The notes under the pieces were generated by a model. That model had not been told where the DNA came from. It did no database searches and saw nothing but the letters and a program-made list of their open reading frames with translations. From NCBI RefSeq assembly GCF_900141755.1, contig NZ_LT670844.1, positions 6,792,501-6,856,500 on the forward strand: a stretch of 64,000 nucleotides of DNA. Direction: 5' to 3'. The translations under genes and the position numbers were made by a program. Shown here piece after piece: positions 35,127 to 44,200 of the stretch; positions within the stretch are counted from its first letter, which is position 1, and every line of letters starts with the position of its first letter. The DNA comes from Bradyrhizobium lablabi (GTDB lineage Bacteria; Pseudomonadota; Alphaproteobacteria; Rhizobiales; Xanthobacteraceae).

Positions 35127-35267
35127 TTATTCGATCACCTCGTCGGCGCGTAGCAGAAGGGTTGTCGGCACCTCGATCCCGATCGGCTTGGTAGTTGTGA
35201 TGTTCACAATCGTCACGAACTTTTCTGCCTGTTCGACTGGGATGTGAGCGGGTTTTGCGCCCACGAG
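35127..35267 (-). pseudogene. Remnant: C-terminus of COG2984-type ABC binding protein (copy 3)
   Basis: The minus strand reads LVGAKPAHIPVEQAEKF, then NITTTKPIGIEVPTTLLLRADEVIE-stop. Only the last 46 codons of the family survive, with several substitutions (NITTTKPIG for NLKTAKALG). A stop codon lies just upstream. Positions 35268-35488 contain nothing I recognise. Confidence 0.7.
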
Positions 35268-35488
35268 GGATCAATGACCAGCCCAACATGATCGGCACGG
35301 TTTGATGATCGTGGCATGGTGATTTTAGCAAGCTAATAGGACATACATGTTGCCCCTTAAAATCAGGCATAACTTGCACTCTTCGGGTTTCTAAATTTCG
35401 CCCTTCAAGTGAACGCAAGTTGGCCTTGGAAATCGATTCGATATAGGCCGGAGTAACGTCTGTATATGGTCTAAGACGGAGCGACCGC

Positions 35489-35989
35489 ATGCGCCTCGCA
35501 GTGATTGTCGTGTTCTTGTCAGTGCTGACCACACCGTCAGAAGCTTCAACGTCCTGCATGAGCAAGACCGAAGCGCGTCAGCATTTTGGTACGGTGTACC
35601 TCTATTGGCATGGCCCGGAGCATTGTTGGGACGCGACACCGACGCGTCCCCATGGGGTTCGCCATCGCGTGCGTCATCCCGAGCCCGAGCAGACACCGCG
35701 CTTCGTGGTCCCGATGCCATCGCCAGACCTGCGCAGATCGGCGAACGCGATGGCCACCGATGAACCCGAAACCGATCTGATAACGGTGACACCATGGGTC
35801 GAACGCTGGACCGATATCACACAGATAGTGCCACCGAAGTCCATCGTCGTCACCGATCGCAAACCCGAGCCGATAGTCGCGCCGCGCAGCGTGGTGATAG
35901 TGATCATCGCCACCGCACTGACGCTTGTGATTGTCGAAACTCTGTTCGGTGGCACGAGATGGGTTAGACACAGTCATCAACGGCATTGA
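35489..35989 (+). CDS. Hypothetical secreted or membrane protein
   Basis: 166 aa. N-terminal signal peptide MRLAVIVVFLSVLTTPSEAS followed by CMSKTEARQHFGTVYLYWHGPEHCWDATP, a Cys-pair module I recall from short rhizobial proteins of unknown function. A Pro/Arg-rich middle and a C-terminal membrane helix (SVVIVIIATALTLVIVETLFG) follow. Probably exported and anchored. No function assigned. Confidence 0.6.
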   Translation: MRLAVIVVFLSVLTTPSEASTSCMSKTEARQHFGTVYLYWHGPEHCWDATPTRPHGVRHRVRHPEPEQTPRFVVPMPSPDLRRSANAMATDEPETDLITVTPWVERWTDITQIVPPKSIVVTDRKPEPIVAPRSVVIVIIATALTLVIVETLFGGTRWVRHSHQRH

Positions 35990-36038
35990 TCGCGTTAGGG
36001 ACGCCGGAGAGTCTTCGCATTTGGCTCGGAGCAAGGTA

Positions 36039-36124
36039 ATGACCCATGAACAACTCGCAGCCATGCACAGGTTACTTGCCGAGTACCATCGCAAGCGGGC
36101 AAAGGAAGCGGCGCTCGACGTTGT
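36039..36124 (+). pseudogene. N-terminal fragment of unknown small protein
   Basis: ATG 36039 after AAGG reads MTHEQLAAMHRLLAEYHRKR and a few more residues before it meets a transposase remnant at about 36125. It looks like a helical protein cut by an insertion. The open frame continues to 36197 but in a frame that is antisense to no known family. Confidence 0.3.
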
Positions 36125-36295
36125 GAAGCGCACCTGCGCCGGTTCCTACGCGGATATGCCGCCTATTATAATGTGTCGAGGACCCATCGATCTCTGAACA
36201 AGGACGCCCCTCTCCGTCGCGCGATTGAGCGCCTCGGCGCCGTCGTCTCACGACCTGTCCTTGGCGGCCTTCACCATCAATATTGCAGAATCTAA
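36125..36295 (+). pseudogene. Transposase C-terminal remnant (integrase core type)
   Basis: Frame reads EAHLRRFLRGYAAYYN, RTHRSLNKDAPLRRAIERLG, SRPVLGGLHHQYCRI-stop, the typical end of rve-type IS transposases (YYNELRTHRSL...GGLHHQY). All upstream catalytic parts are missing. Confidence 0.7.
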
Positions 36296-36360
36296 TTTTC
36301 GGCACACACAGCCGGTGCAATCGCGGGCCGGGGGCGCATTTGGCCTCGCCCCCGCACGGT

Positions 36361-36640
36361 TCATCTCTCCCGCAGGGTCTCCTGCTTGTACCTCAGCAGC
36401 GGGGAAAGCAGATAACTCATGATCCGGCGTGACCCCGTCTTGATCTCCACCGTGACTGCCATGCCGGGCGACAGATTGACGGGGTTGTTCTCCACCTTCA
36501 TCTGCGTGCGGTCCAGCGAGACCCGCGCAGCATAGGCAAGCTCCTGCCCCTTTGGCTCGCTTGTGCTCTCCGCGTTCTGGTGCTCGGCCACTTTATCCTG
36601 CGCCGTGTCGCGTGTAATGGCGTCCTGAAAGCCCTCTCTG
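36361..36640 (-). pseudogene. HlyD-family type I secretion adaptor, C-terminal fragment
   Basis: The minus strand reads FQDAITRDTAQDKVAE, EPKGQELAYAARVSLDRTQM, NLSPGMAVTVEIKTGSRRI and SYLLSPLLRYKQETLRER-stop, the conserved end of HlyD/PrtE-type membrane-fusion proteins. About the last 90 residues remain; the gene is cut where group II intron sequence begins. Confidence 0.75.
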
Positions 36641-36650
36641 TTGGGCTTTC

Positions 36651-36787
36651 CAACACCTACTTCAAATTGCTCGGTCTTCCAACCCTGGTCGAAACGCGTT
36701 AGCGCAATCTCTCGAACCGCCGTGTACGGACCCGTATGCACGGTGGTGTGGGAGGGGCGGAGCCGAAAGGCTCCCCCCTATCCCGAT
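36651..36787 (+). ncRNA. Group II intron 3' remnant (maturase tail plus domains V and VI)
   Basis: 36652-36702 reads NTYFKLLGLPTLVETR-stop, like the end of an intron-encoded reverse transcriptase. 36715-36749 can fold as domain V: CGCCGTG-TACG-GACC-CGTA-TG-CACGG, with a CGC triad and two-base bulge. 36750-36787 folds as domain VI (GGGAGGGG...CCCCCCTATCCC) with an unpaired A near the end, and the intron would end in GAT at 36787. The rest of the intron is absent. Confidence 0.6.
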
Positions 36788-36800
36788 CAATGGCGGTGGT

Positions 36801-38015
36801 CTCAACCGGTCGACGCAACACTTTATCTTGAAGGAGAGATGGAGTGTGGTTTGATGGCTCACAAATTTCATAGAGGGTTTACTGCGGCAGAGAAAACGGA
36901 GTTATGGGATCGCTGGAAGCGCGGGGAGTCGCTAAAGGCGATCGGACGCGCTTTTGGTAAGCAGTCATCGTCGATCTATTTTTTGGTGGCTCCGCATGGT
37001 GGGTTTCGTCCTGCCGAGCGGCGTCGCTCCAGGCTGGCATTGACGCTCGCGGAACGCGAGGTGATTTCCAGAGGTGTTACGGCACATCGATCGGCCCGAT
37101 CGATCGCCAAGTTGCTTGGCCGCTCACCCTCGACGGTGAGCCGGGAAATGAACCGTAATGGCGGCTATGACCGCTACCGAGCGACGCTTGCGGACGAGAA
37201 TGCCTGGGCGCGAGCTCGTCGTCCAAAATGCTGTAAATTGGCGAGCAGTCCGCGGCTACGGCGAGCTGTCGCGGGGAAGCTCAGATTGGATTGGTCACCC
37301 GAGCAGATAGCCGGCTGGCTGAAGAGAACGCATCCTGAAGACGAGTGTAATCAGGTGTCACACGAGACGATCTACCGCAGCTTATTTGTACAAACCCGTG
37401 GCGTGCTCAAGAAAGAGCTGCTTAGTCATCTTCGATCGAAGCGCTCGATGCGTCGCTCCAAGCCGGTCGATCCGGATGGCGATAGACGGGGGCATATCAA
37501 GGATATCGTCTCAATCCGCCAGCGACCGGCGGCGGTTGAAGATCGAGCGGTGCCTGGCCATTGGGAAGGCGATCTGCTGTCCGGGCCGAACAACAGCTAC
37601 ATCGCGACCTTGGTCGAGCGTCATACGCGCTACGTGATGTTGGCCAAGGTGGCCGGTAAGGACACCCGAACGGTCGTCACCGCGCTCATCAAGCAGGCGA
37701 AGAAGCTACCAAAGGAGCTGTATAAGTCGCTGACCTGGGACCGGGGAAAGGAACTTACGGATCATCGCCGCTTTACGTTGGCGACCAAAATCGACGTCTA
37801 TTTTTGCGATCCGCAAAGCCCGTGGCAGCGCGGGTCGAACGAGAACACCAATGGCCTGCTGAGACAGTACTTTCCGAAGGGCACCGACTTGTCGGTGCAC
37901 TCACAAGCCTACCTGAACAAAGTGGCTCGTCAGCTAAACGAACGACCACGTGAGACCTTGCAATTTGAAACCCCAGCAGAGAGATTTAGCGCCTGTGTTG
38001 CGTCGACCGGTTGAG
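36801..38015 (+). mobile_element. IS30-family insertion sequence
   Basis: About 1.2 kb. Terminal 21-bp inverted repeats CTCAACCGGTCGACGCAACAC at 36801-36821 and inverted at 37995-38015 enclose one transposase gene whose stop is inside the right repeat. It sits 13 bases after the group II intron end. Its left end plus leader (36790-36842) recurs at 55509-55561 with two base changes. Confidence 0.88.
36854..38014 (+). CDS. IS30-family transposase
   Basis: 386 aa. N-terminal helix-turn-helix (FTAAEKTELWDRWKRGESLKAIGRAFGK; second HTH RSARSIAKLLGRSPSTVSREMNRNG). Catalytic core: Asp/Glu in GHWEGDLLSG, Asp in LTWDRGKELTDH and Glu in SPWQRGSNENTNGLLRQYFPKGTD, all IS30 signatures. Start ATG 36854 after AAGGAGAG. 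Intact. Confidence 0.9.
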   Translation: MAHKFHRGFTAAEKTELWDRWKRGESLKAIGRAFGKQSSSIYFLVAPHGGFRPAERRRSRLALTLAEREVISRGVTAHRSARSIAKLLGRSPSTVSREMNRNGGYDRYRATLADENAWARARRPKCCKLASSPRLRRAVAGKLRLDWSPEQIAGWLKRTHPEDECNQVSHETIYRSLFVQTRGVLKKELLSHLRSKRSMRRSKPVDPDGDRRGHIKDIVSIRQRPAAVEDRAVPGHWEGDLLSGPNNSYIATLVERHTRYVMLAKVAGKDTRTVVTALIKQAKKLPKELYKSLTWDRGKELTDHRRFTLATKIDVYFCDPQSPWQRGSNENTNGLLRQYFPKGTDLSVHSQAYLNKVARQLNERPRETLQFETPAERFSACVASTG

Positions 38016-38377
38016 CCGGCAGGCGCAAAGCGGACATTCAACAAAAACCGCTGTAGTAGACAGGTCAGCTTCGTGCGCATTTGGAAGCTCGAAGCGTCTC
38101 CCAATTACCATCGTGTAAGCGGGGTGGTTAACCGCCGACGCCATCGGCCGCTTCGTGCAATTCTTCCAAACCCGCCTGGCTCCGCTGGCACGATAGCGGG
38201 CCGGCGCGAGCGCGTTAGCAACCATCACACGCTGAGAGGTTTTTGATTCAGGGTGTGCCGCGTTCACTTCCCGTGGAGGAATTCACAGAAGCAGTCACAG
38301 GAATTGAGAGGTGACCGGGTTGTCCCGATCACCTGTCCGGCGAGAAGCACTTGGGCCGAGCCTGGATTTCGATTGAG
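38016..38377. other. Gene-free interval after IS30
   Basis: No convincing gene. It contains the 18-bp motif GGCGCAAAGCGGACATTC at 38022-38039, also found at the end of the right 478-bp repeat, and a hairpin at 38309-38334 (AGGTGACCGGG, 4-base loop, CCCGATCACCT, one mismatch) downstream of the GapR-like gene. That hairpin might end its transcript, but no T tract follows. Confidence 0.5.
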
Positions 38378-38647
38378 TCAAGCGGCCTTGGCGGCCAATT
38401 CCGGGCCGGCTGTTTCCATCGCCCTCATATACATATCAAGCAGAGTGTCGCGCTCGTCGCGCTCGTCCTTGTCCTGCTTCCTCAGCTTGATGATTTCCTT
38501 GAGGATTTTCACATCAAAACCCTCAGCCTTGGCCTCCGAAAAGACTTCCTTTTTCGACTCGTTCAACTCCTGCAATTCGGTGTCCAAGTGCTCGATCCGC
38601 TCTACGAAAGAACGGATCCGTCCGCCGGGAATGCTGATGTCAGACAT
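38378..38647 (-). CDS. GapR-like DUF2312 nucleoid-associated protein
   Basis: 89 aa. GGRIRSFVERIEHLDTELQELNESKKEVFSEAKAEGFDVKILKEIIKLRKQDKDERDERDTLLDMY follows the DUF2312/GapR pattern: a long coiled-coil followed by basic helices. GapR of Caulobacter binds overtwisted, AT-rich DNA. It is common in alphaproteobacterial chromosomes, prophages and islands; island copies may be accessory. ATG 38647 follows AAGAGAGGCACC. Confidence 0.88.
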   Translation of the reverse strand: MSDISIPGGRIRSFVERIEHLDTELQELNESKKEVFSEAKAEGFDVKILKEIIKLRKQDKDERDERDTLLDMYMRAMETAGPELAAKAA

Positions 38648-38810
38648 GGTGCCTCTCTTGTTGAATGAGATCGTGAAAATGAACGCAAAGAAATGACCAA
38701 CGCGTTAACGCAGGGTGTGCCTACCGCAAATCAAGCCCGAGCATATTGGTGATGCAGTACGCGCCCGGATGCCAAGTCTGAAAAGTGCCCATTAGCGGAA
38801 GCAGGCTCCT

Positions 38811-39203
38811 TTATTCAATCACTTCGTCCGCGGTGGCCAATAGGGCGGAGGGAACGGTAAGCCCCAGCGTTTTCGCGGTTTTGAGGTTGATCACTAGTTG
38901 AAACTTTGTGGGTTGCTGTACCGCAAGATTGGCTGGTTTCTCGCCCCGAAGGATGCGATCGACATAGGAAGCGGAACGCAAATACAGATCGGGAAGATCA
39001 ATGCCGTAGGAAACGAGGCCGCCCTCAGCGGCAAAATACCTAAACTGAAATATCGCGGGAACGTTGTAACGCGTGGCCATTTCGACAACGAGTTTGAAAC
39101 GGGCCGACATGAAAGAATCGGGAGGAACGATTACCGCGCCTCCGGGTTCAGTAACAGTAAGGTAGCCATGATGTTCTTGGTTGCCACAATGGTCTGCGAT
39201 CAT
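38811..39203 (-). pseudogene. Remnant: COG2984-type ABC binding protein, C-terminal third (copy 4)
   Basis: Frame reads GGAVIVPPDSF, YNVPAIFQFRYFAAEGGLVSYG, YVDRILRGEKPANLAVQQPTKF and LVINLKTAKTLGL...ATADEVIE-stop. The last ~125 residues are well kept, but the N-terminal lobe and signal peptide are gone. It ends 96 bases before luxR on the other strand. Confidence 0.78.
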
Positions 39204-39299
39204 TGTGTGGCTGCGTCACAACAGAGATCAGAAATGTTACCACAGGCCGCAAATCGGTCATGAATCAGATTTAGGCCGCGTGGGGCGAGGGCGTGCAAA

Positions 39300-40028
39300 A
39301 TGGATAAAATATTTGAACAATTCGTTCAAGATCTCTCGATGCACGATAGCACGCCTGAAATTGAGCGTTTGTTGCGACGAACTTTGGATCAATACGGCTT
39401 TTCGTGTTTTGCCTATCTAAGCTTCGCGCCACGAGGCGATGACGACGACACACTGGTAATGACGACGTATCCGAGTTCCTGGGTGGAACAGTACTGCGCA
39501 AATCGGTATGACAGGATCGATCCGGTTATCGCGCGCTCGATCACAACGACGCTTCCCTTCGCGTGGTCGGGCGACCGATTCGATACAGAGCTAACCAACA
39601 AGCAAAAGTGGCTTTTAGACGAGGCCAGCGAGTTCGGGATTCGACATGGCGTCACCATTCCGATCCATGATCGCCAGGGAAAGGTTGCAACGCTCACGCT
39701 CGCCGCTTGCGATTCCCGTTCGGCGTTCGATGCCCGAGTCGAGCAATACCGCCATCAGCTGCATCTCATTGCGATCTACCTGCATGCGCAACTGCGCAAC
39801 GTAACGCCGCCGCACATTTCACCGCTTCGCCCATGCCTGACTCAGCGCGAGAGGTCCTGCCTGCAATGGGCAGCTCGCGGAAAGAGCGCTTTGGATACCG
39901 CGGAAATTATAAGCGTCAGCCGCCGAACGGTGGTCTTTCACACCGAGAACGCCAAGCGCAAGCTCGGAGTGGCGACCGTGCAGCAGGCGGTCGCCAAGGG
40001 ACTGATGTACGACATCATCAGCATGTAG
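39300..40028 (+). CDS. LuxR-family autoinducer-binding transcriptional regulator
   Basis: 242 aa. N-terminal autoinducer domain with the key residues Trp and Tyr/Asp in SSWVEQYCANRYDRIDPV, Trp in LPFAWSGD and Gly in FGIRHGVTIPIHD. The C-terminal LuxR-type helix-turn-helix reads LTQRERSCLQWAARGKSALDTAEIISVSRRTVVFHTENAKRKLGV. All contacts for acyl-homoserine lactone look present, so it should sense the product of the LuxI encoded 310 bases downstream and activate the cluster. ATG 39300 has GAGGG upstream. Confidence 0.92.
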   Translation: MDKIFEQFVQDLSMHDSTPEIERLLRRTLDQYGFSCFAYLSFAPRGDDDDTLVMTTYPSSWVEQYCANRYDRIDPVIARSITTTLPFAWSGDRFDTELTNKQKWLLDEASEFGIRHGVTIPIHDRQGKVATLTLAACDSRSAFDARVEQYRHQLHLIAIYLHAQLRNVTPPHISPLRPCLTQRERSCLQWAARGKSALDTAEIISVSRRTVVFHTENAKRKLGVATVQQAVAKGLMYDIISM

Positions 40029-40259
40029 CCGCTCGGTCGGTGCAATCTGAAGTTTGTGCCCTGACTTGAGTCCAAGAGCGGCGCTTGGGTTTGCCGATGC
40101 GCGTCCTCGTATCATAGTTCTCGGCCGGCCGAGTCAGCGCCCATTAGTCTATCGTGTCAGCATCGTCGTTTTGTTCTGAGTCGTCTTGTTCTGGCTACAT
40201 GGCGGAACGTGTTCACGCGCAATCAACCTCCACCCTCTCACATCCCCCGCGCACAGGAT

Positions 40260-40279
40260 ACCTGTAAAGGTAGACAGCT
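40260..40279 (+). promoter_or_regulatory. lux-box-like site ahead of luxI
   Basis: 20-bp site ACCTGTAAAGGTAGACAGCT with CTGT-N8-ACAG spacing identical to the classical lux box and one mismatch between its 6-base arms. It ends 58 bases before the luxI start, a sensible activator position. A short ACAGG-ATA-CCTGT palindrome overlaps its left edge. The rest of the luxR-luxI gap (40029-40259) shows nothing. Confidence 0.65.
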
Positions 40280-40337
40280 CAAGCTGATGCCTACCGTCGG
40301 GTAATGTTCCATCCTAATGCACGGGATGAGGGCGCCG

Positions 40338-40940
40338 ATGATAAGAATTGTCACAAAAGACAACGCAGAACGCCACGTCAGCAGTTTGTATCAAATGCAT
40401 CGCATTCGGAAGACGGTGTTCAAGGACCGGCTCGGCTGGGACGTCACCGTAAGCGGCGAACTCGAGTTCGACGAATACGACGCCTTGGGGCCGAGCTATC
40501 TGCTCTCGATAGACAGATATGGTACCCTCAACGGTTGCGTCCGCCTTCTGCCGACGACCGGTCCGAATATGCTTCGCGACATCTTTGCGTCTTTTGTGAC
40601 CAAGGCAGCCGTGCCTCGCGGCGAACGGGTGTGGGAAGCCAGCCGATTTGCCGTGAGCGGGAACACTACCGCGGCTGAAGCAGGCCTATCACAAACGACC
40701 TACGACCTGCTGATCGGCGTTCTGAAATTCGGCCTGTCAAACGGCATAAGCACGATCGCCTGTGTCGTCGACGTGCGAATGGAGCGAATCCTGAGGCGCG
40801 CTGGCTGGCAGCTCGAGCGCCTCGGCCCCGCGCACCGAATCGGCAACACCATCGCCATGGCCGGACAGCTTGACGTGTCCGCACAAATCCTCCGACAGCT
40901 TGAAGCACGCGTGGGCCTCGCGCACGCCGCCGCAGCCTGA
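40338..40940 (+). CDS. Acyl-homoserine-lactone synthase (LuxI family)
   Basis: 200-aa GNAT-fold synthase that makes an acyl-homoserine lactone from S-adenosylmethionine and an acyl carrier. Conserved residues: Arg/Phe/Trp in HRIRKTVFKDRLGWDV, Asp in ELEFDEYDALG, Arg in GCVRLLPTTGPNML and Glu/Arg in VWEASRFAV. The REFDQFD-like EFDEYD motif favours an ordinary LuxI over the BjaI/RpaI aryl/branched type; the acyl chain is not predictable. ATG 40338 is used; ATGs at 40317 and 40326 are also in frame. Confidence 0.93.
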   Translation: MIRIVTKDNAERHVSSLYQMHRIRKTVFKDRLGWDVTVSGELEFDEYDALGPSYLLSIDRYGTLNGCVRLLPTTGPNMLRDIFASFVTKAAVPRGERVWEASRFAVSGNTTAAEAGLSQTTYDLLIGVLKFGLSNGISTIACVVDVRMERILRRAGWQLERLGPAHRIGNTIAMAGQLDVSAQILRQLEARVGLAHAAAA

Positions 40941-40991
40941 TCGTAAGAGCACGACTGAACTCATCCACTAGTCGAGATTGGAGCACGAGAC

Positions 40992-41216
40992 GTGAGCAAC
41001 CCTTTTGACGATCAAGGCGGCGCCTTCGTCGTTCTGGTCAATGACCAAGGTCAATATTCGCTCTGGCCCGCAGCCGCCGAAATTCCGGCCGGCTGGTCCA
41101 CCGCCTACGAGCAGAACGGCCGCGAGGCCTGCATCGAATACATCGGCAAGAATTGGACGGACATGCGTCCGAGAACCGGCGCCGACATCCAACAGGCATC
41201 ACTGCCGAGCCGGTAA
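40992..41216 (+). CDS. MbtH-like protein, NRPS adenylation partner
   Basis: 74-aa MbtH family protein: [25 protein letters not shown], then [31 protein letters not shown]. Such proteins bind and activate NRPS adenylation domains. GTG start at 40992. It ends 38 bases before the NRPS start and is codirectional, so it surely serves that enzyme. Confidence 0.95.
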   Translation: MSNPFDDQGGAFVVLVNDQGQYSLWPAAAEIPAGWSTAYEQNGREACIEYIGKNWTDMRPRTGADIQQASLPSR

Positions 41217-41254
41217 TCGATCATCCGCTAAAGACATGTACGATTGGGGAAGCC

Positions 41255-44200
41255 GTGGACGCGATCAGCAACTCTTCACAAATCCTGCCGCTCACCGCTG
41301 CCCAGGCGGGCATGTGGTTTGCGCAGAAATTCGGTTCGCCGGATTCGATATTCAATCTTGCCGAGTCCATAGAAATTCACGGGCCGATTGATCCTGCACT
41401 GTTCGAGGCGGCCTTGCGGCAAGCCGGAATGGAAGCGGAAACCGTGCGGGTAAGCTTCATCGAGCAGAACGATGGGCCTCGACAGGTGATTTCCCCCAGA
41501 TTGGATACGACGTTTCCGTTCATCGATGTCAGCTCCGAGCCGGATCCGCGAGCGGCGGCAGAAAACTGGATGATGGCAGAGGTTGCTCGACCGGTCGATC
41601 TGCTGAAAGGGCCGCTTTGGGTCTGCGCCTTGTTCAAGGCCGCGCCGGACCGCTATTTCTGGTACCATCGCGGTCATCACATCGTTTGGGACGGTTTCGC
41701 GGGCGGGCTCTTCGCCCGGCGCGTCGCCGAGATTTACACCGCGTTCGCCGAGGGACGTTCTCCAGAAGAGGGCACGTTCGGTCCCCTGGAACTCCTCCTT
41801 GAAGAGGAGACCGCGTACCGAAGCTCCGAACGATTTGCACGCGACCGCCAGTATTGGGTGGAGCGCTTCGCCGATCGGCCGGTCGCGCTCAGTCTGGCCG
41901 ATCAGCGGCGGCAAAATGTCGGCGGTCTCCTTCGTCAGACGATCCATCTCTCTGCTGAAAGTGTGCAGGCGCTGCGCGCGACAGCGCAGGTCAGCGGTGC
42001 AACTCTCCCGCAGATCATGATCGCCACGACCGCGGCATATCTCTATCGCGTGACAGGTGTTGAAGATCTGGTCATTGGCCTGCCGGTTGTTGCCCGGCCC
42101 AAAGGACGCCTGCGCTGTGTTCCTGGCATGGTTGCGAACGCCGTGCCGTTGCGTTTGGCCATGAGGCCGGACATGAGCGCGACGTCGCTCATTCGCGAGG
42201 TGGGACGGACAGTCCGCGAGGCTATTCGGCACCAGTGCTACAGGTATGAGGACCTGAGGCGGGATCTCAACCTGCTTCCTACCAACCAGCACCTTTTTAC
42301 GACCCTCATCAATATCGAGCCGTTCGACTATGATCTTCGCTTCGCCGGGCATCCTGCGACGCCGCACAACCTGTCCAATGGCTCGGCCGACGACCTTGGC
42401 GTGTTCGTCTACGACCGCGGCGATGGGAAAGGCCTGCGCATTGATTTCGATGCCAATCCCGCGCTCTACAGCGCGAAGGACCTCGCCGATCACCAGCGGC
42501 GTCTCGTCAGGCTTGTCGACGCAATCGTACGCGATCCCGGCCGGCCGATTGGCGGGATAGACATTCTCGACGCGGCGGAGCGGCGTCGGGTGCTGGTCGA
42601 GTGGAACGACACCGCGCGCGCGGTGCCGCAGACGATATTGCCGGCGCTGATCGAGGCTCAGGTCGCGCAGCGCGGTGACGCCATCGCGCTGGTGTGCGAG
42701 GACGCCACGCTCAGCTACGCCGCCCTTAACGCCCGCGCCAACCAGCTCGCGCATCTGCTGATCGCGCAAGGCGCCGGCCCCGAGCAGATCGTCGCCCTTG
42801 CCCTGCCGCGCTCGGCCGAGCTGATCGTCGGCCTGCTCGCCATCGTCAAGAGCGGCGCCGCCTATCTACCACTCGACCCCGATTATCCCGCCGACCGTCT
42901 CGCCTTCATGCTCGCCGACGCCAAGCCGGTGTGCCTCATCACCAGCACTGCCATCGCCCAGCGCCTGCCGGAACCCGCCCCGCGCCTTGTGCTGGACCAT
43001 CCCGACACCGCCGGCATCCTCTCCCGCCAGCCCGACACCAACCCGCGCGACCAGGACCGCACCACACCGCTCACCCCGGCAAACTCTGCCTACGTCATCT
43101 ACACCTCCGGTTCCACCGGAACCCCAAAAGCCGTCGTCGTCTCGCATGGTGGTCTGCTCAATCACATGCTGTGGATGATGAGCGAATACCCGGTAAGCGA
43201 AGAGGCTCAGGTGCTGTCCCGGACGTCGGTCAGCTTCGATGCCGCGGGGTGGGAGATCTGGCTGCCGCTGCTTTCAGGCTCTGCATTGAACGTCGCGCCA
43301 GCCCATGTCACTCGCGATCCGCAGCAGTTGATCGACTATATCAAGCATCAGGGCATCACCGTTGCTCAGTTCGTGCCGTCGCTGCTCGCAGCAACATCCG
43401 AACTCATCAGTCGGGCCGACACGCATTGCCTAAAGCACGTTTTCGTGGGTGGCGAGGCGCTGGCTTCTCACCTCGCGAGAGAAGTGACGTCGGCCTGGAA
43501 CGTCCGACTGGTCAATCTCTACGGCCCGACCGAGACAACGATCCAGGTGATGTCGTGGCCTTGGCAGCAGGACGGTGATAGCCAATTCGCGCCGATTGGG
43601 CGTCCGATCTGGAACACGCGGGTCTATGTCCTGGACGATGGCTTGCAGCCGGCGCCGGTCGGAGTGGCGGGCGAACTCTATATCGCCGGCAGCGGTCTGG
43701 CGCGCGGCTACCTCAACCGCCCGGGCCTGACCGCCGAACGTTTCGTCGCCGATCCGTTCGGACCGCCGGGCAGCCGGATGTACCGCACCGGCGATCGTGC
43801 GCGCTGGCGCCCCGAGGGCACACTGCATTTTCTTGGCCGTGCCGACCATCAGGTCAAGATCCGCGGCTTCCGCATCGAGCCCGGCGAGATCGAGGCCGCG
43901 CTCGGTCAGCATGATGGCGTCGCCCAGGCCGCGGTGATCGCCCGCGAAGACCGTGCTGGCGACAAGCGCCTCGTCGGATATGTCGTTCCCGCCGCTGGTC
44001 ATGCGCCGGACGCGCCGATGCTGCGCCAGCATCTCGCGCGCACCTTGCCGGACTACATGGTCCCCGCCGCGTTCGTCGTGCTCGACGCGCTGCCACTCAC
44101 GCCCAGCGGCAAGCTCGATCGCAACGCCCTTCCTGCCCCCGACCAACAATCCACCAACGAATACACACCACCGCGGACAGCGACGGAGAAGGTGCTTGCC

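Noticed and set aside
35047..35565. 172-codon minus-strand frame
   Set aside because: It overlaps the out-of-frame ADEVIE remnant and the secreted-protein gene start; no recognisable domain.
37986..38267. 93-codon minus-strand frame after IS30
   Set aside because: It starts in unrelated intergenic sequence and ends inside the IS30 terminal repeat; no family similarity.
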